Assembly (NCBI GenBank): GCA_035461385.1
Contig: DATHVI010000058.1
Span: 1-39,997 of the forward strand
Direction of reading: 5' to 3'
Source of the DNA: DATHVI01 sp035461385
GTDB lineage: Bacteria; Actinomycetota; Thermoleophilia; Solirubrobacterales; 70-9
DNA length: 39,997 bases
Shown here: positions 1-5,952 of the stretch, one piece after another
Position numbering within the stretch: the first letter of the stretch is position 1
How the letters are laid out: every line of letters starts with the position of its first letter
The notes under the pieces: model-generated
What the model was told of the DNA's origin: nothing
Database searches by the model: none
Seen by the model: only the letters and a program-made list of their open reading frames with translations
Program-made: the position numbers and the translations under genes

Positions 1-1565
1 TCCTGGGCGAGCTTCGCGCACTCCTCCATGTCGAGCGTGATCAGAGCGACGAGGTAGGGCCGGCGGTCGCCGATCAGGACGCACTGCGACACCCACTGGC
101 TCTGCTTGATCTCAGCCTCGATGTTCGCGGGGGTGATGTTCTTGCCGCCCGCGGAGATGATGATGTCCTTATTGCGGCCGGTGATCGACAGGTAGCCGTC
201 CTCGTCGAGCTCGCCGAGGTCGCCCGTGTGGAGCCAGCCTCCCTCGAGCGTCTCGCGAGTCGCCTCCTCGTTCTTGTAATAGCCCTGGAAGACGTTCGGG
301 CCCCGGACCAGGATCTCGCCGTCGTCGGCGATCTTGATCTCACAGCCCATGAACGCCTTCCCGACCTTGCCGAACTTGAAGGCGTCCGGCCGGGCGACGG
401 TCGCGGCGGTCGACGTCTCGGTCATACCCCAGCCCTCGAGGATCAGGACCCCGGCGGCGTCGAAGAACCGCAGGATCTCCGGGTTGATCGGGGCAGCGCC
501 GGTGACGCAGTTCTTGATCCGTCCGCCGAACAGGGCACGGATCTTCGAGAGCACCTGCTTGTCGGCGAGCTCGTACTGCCTGCGAAGGAGCCAGCCGACC
601 GGCTTGCCGGCGCGCTCGCGCTCGCGGACCTTGTTGCCGACGCCGACGGCCCAGTTGAAGACCAGCTTCTTGACCCCGCCGGCCTTCTCGGCCTCGCCGG
701 TCGCGGCGGTGTAGATCTTCTCGAAGATGCGTGGCACCGAGGGGAAGTACTCGGGCTTCACCTCGGCGAGGTTCGGGATGATCTTCAGCGGATCCCGCTC
801 CCAGTAGGCGATGTTGCCGCCCAGGTCGAAGCTGAGGAACTGGATCAGCAGCGCGAACGAGTGCGCGAGGGGAAGGAAGAGGTACGTCGTGGTGTCCCGA
901 TCCAGGACGCTCTCATCGAGCGCCATCGTCACCATCGAGCGGTAGTTCCCGTGGGAGATCACGCATCCCTTGGGCGGCCCGGTCGTCCCCGACGTGTAGA
1001 TGATCGTGCAGATGTCATCGGGCGTGACCGCGCTCCAGCGCTTCTCCCACTCGGAGTCCGGGCGCCCCGCGCCGCGCTGGACGAGCTCATCCATCGAGAC
1101 CGCGTCGCCACCGGTCCCCTCCATCCGGATCACGTGCTTCAGTTTCGGGACCCGGCCGCGGATCTCCTCGATCTTGGCGAGCTGCTCGTCGTCCTCGACG
1201 ATGACCGCCTTCGCGTCCGAGTTCTCCAGCACGTACTGGCACTCCTCGGGGGAGTTGGTCTGGTAGATCGGGACCACGGTCGCGCCGACGCTCAGCGCGG
1301 CGAAGTCGATGTAGGTCCACTCGGGCCTGGTGTTTCCGAGGATCGAGAGCTTGTCGCCCTTCGCGACCCCGAGCTCGATCAGGCCGAGCGCGAGGCCGCG
1401 GACGATCTCACCGACCTCGGCGTAGGTACGGCTCACCCACTCGCCGCGGTCGTCCTTGAACATCACCGCGCGGCGCGGCCCGTATCGCTCGACCGCCAGC
1501 GGCAACAGGTCGGCGATCGTCCTGCTCGCCGTCGCCCTCGCCGAAGCGGCAGTCGCCGTCTCCAT
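1..1565 (-). CDS. Long-chain fatty-acid-CoA ligase (FadD15-like AMP-forming synthetase), 3' end outside window
   Basis: My translation of the minus strand from an ATG at 1565 gives an uninterrupted acyl-CoA synthetase running off the left edge, so the C-terminus is missing. Seen: the adenylate-forming P-loop YTSGTTGPPKG, the motif GWGMTETS, the GGWLHTGDLGELDEDGYL block, and the hinge region GRNKDIIISAGGKNITP. These define the ANL superfamily and fit the long-chain FadD15/FACL group, which activates fatty acids to acyl-CoA through acyl-AMP. GAGGAG directly precedes the ATG, and the N-terminus (residues 1-20) is Ala/Thr-rich without a signal peptide. The 61-aa gene upstream lies on the same strand about 130 nt away. 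Family assignment is firm; chain-length preference is not visible. Confidence 0.93.
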   Translation of the reverse strand, partial: METATAASARATASRTIADLLPLAVERYGPRRAVMFKDDRGEWVSRTYAEVGEIVRGLALGLIELGVAKGDKLSILGNTRPEWTYIDFAALSVGATVVPIYQTNSPEECQYVLENSDAKAVIVEDDEQLAKIEEIRGRVPKLKHVIRMEGTGGDAVSMDELVQRGAGRPDSEWEKRWSAVTPDDICTIIYTSGTTGPPKGCVISHGNYRSMVTMALDESVLDRDTTTYLFLPLAHSFALLIQFLSFDLGGNIAYWERDPLKIIPNLAEVKPEYFPSVPRIFEKIYTAATGEAEKAGGVKKLVFNWAVGVGNKVRERERAGKPVGWLLRRQYELADKQVLSKIRALFGGRIKNCVTGAAPINPEILRFFDAAGVLILEGWGMTETSTAATVARPDAFKFGKVGKAFMGCEIKIADDGEILVRGPNVFQGYYKNEEATRETLEGGWLHTGDLGELDEDGYLSITGRNKDIIISAGGKNITPANIEAEIKQSQWVSQCVLIGDRRPYLVALITLDMEECAKLAQ

Positions 1566-1695
1566 CTCCTCGTCCTCCTCGTCCGCTCAATGCCTGATCT
1601 CGGACGGAGGGTTCCGCCCGCAGCCTGAAAACTATCTCAGCGGGTCGAGGTGGGCGAGCGCTTCCCCCCGTGACCGACCGGGTCGCCCGCGCGGG

Positions 1696-1881
1696 CTAGG
1701 CCGCCGCGCGCGGCTGGTTCGGCGTCGTCTGACCGAGCTCGCGCAGGGAGGAGAGGAAGAGGGTCTTGTCGATGCGGCCGTTGAAGATCGGTACGCCCAT
1801 CTCCATGCACTTAGAGATCACCTCCCGCCGCTCCATGTTCGTCTCCTCGGCGAGCTCGGTCGGCGTCAGGTGAATGGCCAC
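1696..1881 (-). CDS. Small HTH-like protein, 61 aa
   Basis: The start chosen is the GTG at 1881, preceded by a good ribosome binding site (GGAGGA, 7 nt upstream). An upstream ATG at 1941 would add a Pro/Arg-rich leader with no binding site. The protein begins with MAIHLTPTELAEETNMERRE, followed by a second short helical stretch ending in RIDKTLFLSSLRE. This resembles a compact helix-turn-helix of the kind seen in excisionase-like or IF2-N-like small proteins, but I cannot name a family. It lies upstream of the acyl-CoA ligase on the same strand and could be cotranscribed with it. The function is unknown; the start is likely right. Confidence 0.7.
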   Translation of the reverse strand: MAIHLTPTELAEETNMERREVISKCMEMGVPIFNGRIDKTLFLSSLRELGQTTPNQPRAAA

Positions 1882-1989
1882 GTGGGTTCCTCCTCTGTCG
1901 GATATGTATGGAAGTGTTAACGCTCGCGCCGGACGTGTCAATCGAATTCGCCGGAAATTGCGGTGAACGGGCGGAGGTGGAGGGCGAGC

Positions 1990-2751
1990 CTAGATCGGAT
2001 TCGGCACGTCGATGAACTCGTGCGCGACCGAGAACCGCTCGGCGACCAGCTCGCCGAGGCGGCGAATGCCGAAGGTCTCGGTCGCGTAGTGGCCGGCGGC
2101 GAGGAAGTGGATCCCCCCCTCGCGGGCTTCGCCCATCACGTGCTCGGAGGGCTCGCCGGTGACGAAGGCGTCGAGCCCGAGCGCGATCGCCTCGGCGAGC
2201 GCTCGCGAACCGCCGCCGGCGACGATCCCGACCGTCTCGATCCGCTCGGGGCCGCAGGCGAAGACGAGCGGCTCGCGCCCGACGGCGTCGGCGATCCTGC
2301 TTCGCAGCTCGTCGGCGCCGAGCCCGCCGGCGCTGCGGGCGACGGTCCCGATCGGGTTGCCCTTGAACTCGGCGAAGGCGCGCCCGGTCGGCTCGAGGTC
2401 GAGGCACTCGGCGAGCAGGGCGTTGTTGCCGACCTCGGGATGGGCGTCGAGCGGCAGGTGGTAGCCGGCGACCGAAAGCTCGGCGCAGAGCGCGACGCGC
2501 AGGCGCTCGGCCTGCTGCTCGCTGAGCGCCGCCGGCGCGTCGCCGAACAGGAGCCCGTGGTGGGCGAGCAACAGCTCCGCGCCCCCGTCTCGAGCCCGGG
2601 CGATGAGCTCGCGATTCGCGGTCACCCCGGTCGCGACCTTCGAGACCTCCCGCGTGCCCGGCACCTGGAGGCCATTCGGGCCGTAGTCCGCGAACCCGGT
2701 GATCCCGAGCAGCTCGTCGCAGAAGGCGATGATCTCGTCGCGCCGGGCCAA
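1990..2751 (-). CDS. Nif3-like dinuclear metal centre protein (NIF3/YbgI family)
   Basis: The product begins MARRDEIIAFCDELLG and contains the family landmarks YGPNGLQVPGT near the N-terminus, LLLAHHGLLFGD (metal-binding histidines), YHLPLDAHPEVGNN, and the C-terminal region FVTGEPSEHVMGEAREGG followed by FLAAGHYATETFG. These His/Asp/Glu residues form the dinuclear site of the toroidal hexamer in known family members. I chose the TTG start at 2751 (253 aa, the normal short-form length) because it begins at the conserved N-terminus and a TAGAGT -10 box lies 8 nt before it. Longer in-frame starts add sequence unlike the family. The biochemical role of the family is unsettled (GTP cyclohydrolase-like or metal-dependent hydrolase). 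Confidence 0.9.
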   Translation of the reverse strand: MARRDEIIAFCDELLGITGFADYGPNGLQVPGTREVSKVATGVTANRELIARARDGGAELLLAHHGLLFGDAPAALSEQQAERLRVALCAELSVAGYHLPLDAHPEVGNNALLAECLDLEPTGRAFAEFKGNPIGTVARSAGGLGADELRSRIADAVGREPLVFACGPERIETVGIVAGGGSRALAEAIALGLDAFVTGEPSEHVMGEAREGGIHFLAAGHYATETFGIRRLGELVAERFSVAHEFIDVPNPI

Positions 2752-2759
2752 CGGGGCCG

Positions 2760-2765
2760 ACTCTA
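2760..2765 (-). promoter_or_regulatory. Putative -10 box for the Nif3-like gene, leaderless
   Basis: On the minus strand TAGAGT is followed by 8 nt and then the TTG start, with no ribosome binding site between. The same geometry occurs at 2829, 4940 and 5941, which supports a leaderless promoter class. Confidence 0.5.
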
Positions 2766-2828
2766 GACCCTGCCGACGGCAGACGCTGCTTTCAGGGCCA
2801 AGCCCCTCAGGTTCCCTACACGTCCACC

Positions 2829-2834
2829 TAGACT
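2829..2834 (+). promoter_or_regulatory. Putative -10 box (TAGACT), leaderless start of the 88-aa gene
   Basis: TAGACT lies 8 nt before the GTG start at 2843, and no Shine-Dalgarno sequence is present. Transcription starting about 7-8 nt downstream would begin at the start codon. The box is divergent from the Nif3-like promoter, 63 nt away. Confidence 0.5.
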
Positions 2835-2842
2835 GATTCGAA

Positions 2843-3109
2843 GTGACCGATGCCGCAGCCGACACCCCGAGGCGGGAGGGCCGCAGCGAGTTCATCGACT
2901 CGCTGATGGGCACCGAGCTCTACTCGATCGGCGCCTTCTTCTGCGACGAGCACCCCGAGCTCGTCGACGAGGTGGTCGCGCGCAGCGCCGAGATCGAGAG
3001 CCGCGGACTCGAGGCCTACGCGGGCGACGGCGGCACGCCGGTCGAGGAGGCGTTCGAGACGCTGCTCACGGGGCTCGCGGTGCGCTACTACAAGGCGGTC
3101 GCCGGGTGA
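2843..3109 (+). CDS. Hypothetical acidic protein, 88 aa
   Basis: The GTG start is supported by the -10 box 8 nt upstream. The 88-aa product is acidic and probably all-helical, with a core motif YSIGAFFCDEHPELVDEVV and the C-terminal run LLTGLAVRYYKAVAG. There is no signal peptide or membrane segment. It is followed 13 nt later by the DsbA-like gene on the same strand, so the two are probably one operon. I do not recognise the family. Coding status is supported by the promoter geometry and the tight spacing to the next gene. Confidence 0.68.
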   Translation: MTDAAADTPRREGRSEFIDSLMGTELYSIGAFFCDEHPELVDEVVARSAEIESRGLEAYAGDGGTPVEEAFETLLTGLAVRYYKAVAG

Positions 3110-3122
3110 CCGGGGGTCGGAG

Positions 3123-3800
3123 ATGAGCGCTTGGGTGCCGCGGATCGCGCTCGCCGCGCTCACGGTCGGGATCGTCGCCGGGCTGGTCAGCATCTCGGTC
3201 GGCGAGGGCGGCCCGCAGCCGCACGGGGTCGACGGCACCTACGACGTCCAGCGGATCTTCGCCGGCATCGACCAGGCGGGCGCCGACGTCGGCGAGCAGG
3301 ACGCAGAGGTGACGCTGACGGTGTTCACGGACCTCCAGTGCAGCCCCTGCGCCGCCTACCACCTCGACGTCGTCGAGCCCCTGGTCGAGGATTACGCTCG
3401 CCCGGGCGATGTGGTGGTCGAGCTCCGCCATTTCTCGATGGGCCGCAACGCGACGACCCTCGCCGCGATCGGGGCGGCCGCGGCCGGCGAGCAGGGTCGC
3501 CAGTGGCAATACGCGGGCCTGTTCTTCCGCAACCAGGACCTGGTCGGCGAGCGCGGGGTGACCGAGGATCTCCTCCGGGACGTCGCCTCGGCGATGCTCG
3601 GGTTCGAGATGTCCGACTGGGAGCGAGCCCTCGACGATCCCGCGGTCGCCGAGCGGGTCGAGGCCGACGCCACCCTCGCCGCCGAGCTGCGGCTCCCCGC
3701 CGAGCCCGCGGTGATCGTAACCGGCCCCGGCGGCCAGCGCGAGCTCGTCGACTCCCCCGACCGCGCCGAGATCGATGCGGCGATCGCGGAGGTGGGGTAG
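3123..3800 (+). CDS. DsbA-like thioredoxin-fold protein, membrane-anchored or exported
   Basis: The 225-aa product starts with an N-terminal hydrophobic segment (about residues 5-27), a signal anchor or uncleaved signal peptide, so the rest lies outside the membrane. The thioredoxin fold begins with VTLTVFTDLQCSPC, whose CSPC is the redox CxxC. It continues with an all-helical insertion containing FFRNQDL and ends with the strand LPAEPAVIVTGPGG, in which the Pro before the strand matches the cis-Pro loop. This fits the DsbA/DSBA_3 oxidoreductase family (thiol-disulfide exchange on exported proteins). The partner and substrate are not evident from the neighbours. Confidence 0.85.
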   Translation: MSAWVPRIALAALTVGIVAGLVSISVGEGGPQPHGVDGTYDVQRIFAGIDQAGADVGEQDAEVTLTVFTDLQCSPCAAYHLDVVEPLVEDYARPGDVVVELRHFSMGRNATTLAAIGAAAAGEQGRQWQYAGLFFRNQDLVGERGVTEDLLRDVASAMLGFEMSDWERALDDPAVAERVEADATLAAELRLPAEPAVIVTGPGGQRELVDSPDRAEIDAAIAEVG

Positions 3801-4177
3801 GGGTCAGGGCTACGGGTTAGCCTCCGCGGCCGGCGTATGTCCGGCGACCGCGTCGGGCAGTGACGGGAGGGTGGATCAGTCAGGCGCGGCGGTCCCCCGA
3901 CGCTGCTGGGCGGCCCTGGCCGGCGGGGGACTTACCCGTATGGGTGACCTCAATGCCGACCTCGCGGGGCCGACGGCGAGCGAATGCGCGTTTGAGGTTG
4001 AAATACGACCTCAATCGCGTACGCGGCGCATCCGATCGCAGGGACCCGGCATCACGACGTCCGCCCCCGGTCCGAGCGCCTCGAACTCACGGCCGTTGCG
4101 ACCTCTCGCCTCCTAACGGCAAACCCGCCGCTGAAACGCCAACCAGCGCCGGACGACATCCCACCAGCCCCCCCCGG
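3801..4177. other. Intergenic region between convergent genes, no gene supported
   Basis: These 377 nt separate the ends of the convergent DsbA-like and TVP38-like genes. Open frames cross it on both strands, but their translations are Arg/Pro-rich and match nothing I know. One small inverted repeat is visible, TTGAGGT at 3992-3998 and ACCTCAA at 4008-4014 (7-bp stem, 9-nt loop), with a further copy of GACCTCAAT near 3947. No U-rich tail follows, so I do not call it a terminator. Confidence 0.5.
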
Positions 4178-4933
4178 CTATCCCGCCCCCGACTTGGGCC
4201 CTCCGCCCCGGCTCTCCGCCGGGCCGGCGCGGGCGAGGATCCTCGCCACTCGCCGCCCGAGGAGCAGGAGGACGACCAGCAGGATGGCCCCGAGCCAGAG
4301 GATCGGATCGGTGGGCGAGAGGTCGTCGAGCGTGCTGCCGACGTAGACGAAGACGGCGGTCAGCGGCAGGTAGCCGAGGCCGGTCGTCCACATGAACGTC
4401 GTCACCGGCACGTGCGCCGCGCCGGCGACGTAGCTGAAGAGGCTGAACGGCACCACCGGCACGAGCCGCATCGCGAGCAGCAGGGTCACTCCGCCGCGCC
4501 GGACCGCGCCCTCGTAACGCAGGAACCGCTCGCGGCCGAACAGCCGGTAGAGCAGCGGGCGCGCAGCGTGGCGACCGATCCAGTAGGCGACGATCGCGTT
4601 CACCAGCCATCCGGCCATGACCAGCGGCAGGCCGAGCCAGAACCCGTAGACGAACCCGGCCGCGGCATCGAGGATCTCGGCCGGATACCAGACCACCGAG
4701 TGCGCGAGCGCGAGGCCGAGGACTGCGAGCACGCCCGGGGCGCCGAGGGCGCGGAGGTCCTCGCGCAGCGATTCGGTATCGCCGCTGACCGCGTCGCCGA
4801 TGCCCGTGCGTAGCGGCTCGACCGCGACCACGACCGCGGCCAGCAGCGCGATCCCGGCGAGCGTCAGCGCGACGCCGGTGAGCGGCGGGCGGCCGGCGAC
4901 CGAGATCGGGGCCGATCCGTCGTCGCCGTGCAC
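4178..4933 (-). CDS. TVP38/TMEM64 (DedA/SNARE-associated) family membrane protein
   Basis: The protein, 251 aa from the GTG at 4933, has an N-terminal membrane helix (about residues 15-38), then a block of five or more hydrophobic segments. The family signature region is WYPAEILDAAAGFVYGFWLG followed by GWLVNAIVAYWIGR, and later LAMRLVPVVPFSLFSYVAGA and WTTGLGYLPLTAVFVYVG. These match the VTT domain of TVP38/TMEM64/DedA proteins, integral membrane proteins linked to lipid scrambling or proton-dependent transport. A GATACT box lies 6 nt before the GTG, so the message is probably leaderless. The C-terminal tail is Gly/Pro-rich and cytoplasmic. Confidence 0.88.
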   Translation of the reverse strand: MHGDDGSAPISVAGRPPLTGVALTLAGIALLAAVVVAVEPLRTGIGDAVSGDTESLREDLRALGAPGVLAVLGLALAHSVVWYPAEILDAAAGFVYGFWLGLPLVMAGWLVNAIVAYWIGRHAARPLLYRLFGRERFLRYEGAVRRGGVTLLLAMRLVPVVPFSLFSYVAGAAHVPVTTFMWTTGLGYLPLTAVFVYVGSTLDDLSPTDPILWLGAILLVVLLLLGRRVARILARAGPAESRGGGPKSGAG

Positions 4934-4939
4934 GCGAGA

Positions 4940-4945
4940 AGTATC
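4940..4945 (-). promoter_or_regulatory. Putative -10 box for the TVP38-like gene
   Basis: On the minus strand GATACT stands 6 nt before the GTG start, without a Shine-Dalgarno sequence. The arrangement is like the TAGACT boxes of neighbouring genes. Confidence 0.4.
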
Positions 4946-4994
4946 ACGCCGCGCGCCGCGGACCGCGCCGCGCATTCGCCATACTGGAGGTCTC

Positions 4995-5068
4995 CGGGGC
5001 GTGGCGCAGCCTGGTAGCGCGCACCGTTCGGGTCGGTGAGGTCGCCGGTTCAAATCCGGCCGCCCCGA
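4995..5068 (+). tRNA. tRNA-Pro (anticodon CGG)
   Basis: A full cloverleaf can be read. The acceptor stem is CGGGGCG paired with CGCCCCG, and the D-arm contains the AGCCTGGTAGCGC core. The anticodon stem CACCG/CGGTG carries loop TTCGGGT (anticodon CGG, reading CCG). The T-arm is GCCGG-TTCAAAT-CCGGC. The discriminator is A and CCA is not encoded. It lies between divergent genes. Confidence 0.96.
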
Positions 5069-5232
5069 TGGCCTGCGAGCCCGGCGCCGGTTGATCCGGC
5101 GCCGGGGCTCGAGCCGCACCCGCGGCGAAATACGGCAACCTGCGCGTGAATTACGGCAGTTCAGCGGATGTCGGGGCTCGAGAGCGCGCTTACGGTCCTC
5201 TCATGATCAACGCCTCCCGAAAGGAGCACGAC

Positions 5233-5517
5233 ATGAGGACCTTCGTCATCGAGCGGACGATCCCGGGCGCGAGCGAGCTCTCCGAGCAGCAGCTGCGCGG
5301 GATCGCCGAGCAGTCCAACCAGGCGATGGCCGCCCTCGGCAAGCCGTACGCGTGGCTCTACAGCTACGTCGCGGGCGACAAGTTCTACTGCGTCCACGGC
5401 GCCGAGGGCCCCGACGACGTTCGCGACCATGCCCGGATCGGGGGGTTCCCGATCGACAGCGTGACCGAGGTCGCTGCGACCGTCGACGGCCGCGGCCGGC
5501 GCGAACTGCCGATCTGA
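5233..5517 (+). CDS. DUF4242 family protein (SCO4226-like ferredoxin-fold)
   Basis: The start is the ATG at 5233, with AAAGGAG 6 nt upstream; an in-frame ATG at 5203 lacks a ribosome binding site. The 94-aa product contains MRTFVIERTIPGASELSEQQ, then WLYSYVAGDKFYCVHGAEGP and DHARIGGFPIDSVTEV. This is the pattern of DUF4242, small alpha/beta-barrel proteins typified by the nickel-binding SCO4226 of Streptomyces. The His and Cys of FYCVHGA are the likely metal-proximal residues (family knowledge). The stop overlaps the next start (TGATG), so the next gene is translationally coupled. Confidence 0.88.
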   Translation: MRTFVIERTIPGASELSEQQLRGIAEQSNQAMAALGKPYAWLYSYVAGDKFYCVHGAEGPDDVRDHARIGGFPIDSVTEVAATVDGRGRRELPI

Positions 5518-5924
5518 TGGCGTCGCTCGACTCGCTCTCGATCCGGATCGCCGCCGACGCGGACCGGCCGCGGTTGCGCCGGCTCGCCGAGCTCGACGCC
5601 GCGCCGCCGCTCCGGTCTCCCAGCTTGCTGGCCGAGGTGGGTGGCGAGGCGGTGGCCGCGCTGAGCCTCGAGGACGGGCGCTCTGTCGCCGATCCCTGGC
5701 GGCGGACGGCGTTCGTCGTCGAGCTCCTCGGCGTCCGGGCTCGCCAGCTTCGCGAGGCCTCGTTCCCGCCGCGCCCGCACCGGGGGGCGACCTCCGGCAC
5801 CCGGTCCCCGGCGTCGCAGCCCTTCGCCGAGGCGCGCCGGGAGAGCACGCCTGGGGAGCCGTTCGTCCTTCGGTCCCGCGGGTCGTTCGCGGGAGCTCGC
5901 CTGCGCCTGCCCACGACTCGGTAA
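5517..5924 (+). CDS. Hypothetical protein resembling the N-terminus of a GNAT acetyltransferase, 135 aa
   Basis: The ATG overlaps the DUF4242 stop by one base, which supports the frame. Residues 1-80 (LSIRIAADADRPRLRRLAEL, then LLAEVGGEAVAALSLEDGRS and VADPWRRTAFVVELL) resemble the first strand, first helix and following hairpin of GNAT proteins. The acetyl-CoA pyrophosphate-binding Q/RxxGxG/A motif is absent. The rest (about residues 90-135) is Arg/Pro/Ser-rich and probably disordered. Short proteins of this form are common in actinobacteria. It may be a degenerate or non-catalytic GNAT; a catalytic role is unlikely. Confidence 0.7.
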   Translation: MASLDSLSIRIAADADRPRLRRLAELDAAPPLRSPSLLAEVGGEAVAALSLEDGRSVADPWRRTAFVVELLGVRARQLREASFPPRPHRGATSGTRSPASQPFAEARRESTPGEPFVLRSRGSFAGARLRLPTTR

Positions 5925-5940
5925 TCGGGGGCGGCGGCTC

Positions 5941-5946
5941 TAGACT
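5941..5946 (+). promoter_or_regulatory. Putative -10 box (TAGACT) of the LAL regulator
   Basis: TAGACT ends 6 nt before the ATG at 5953, and no Shine-Dalgarno sequence lies between. This supports both the start choice and a leaderless message. Confidence 0.5.
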
Positions 5947-5952
5947 CGCTCC

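Noticed and set aside
3992..4014. Small hairpin as a terminator for the DsbA-like gene
   Set aside because: A 7-bp stem with a 9-nt loop, about 190 nt beyond the stop, without a U-run.
5091..5516. Upstream extension of the GNAT-like frame across the DUF4242 gene
   Set aside because: The extension is an Arg-rich shadow of the DUF4242 gene; the coupled ATG at 5517 begins the recognisable part.
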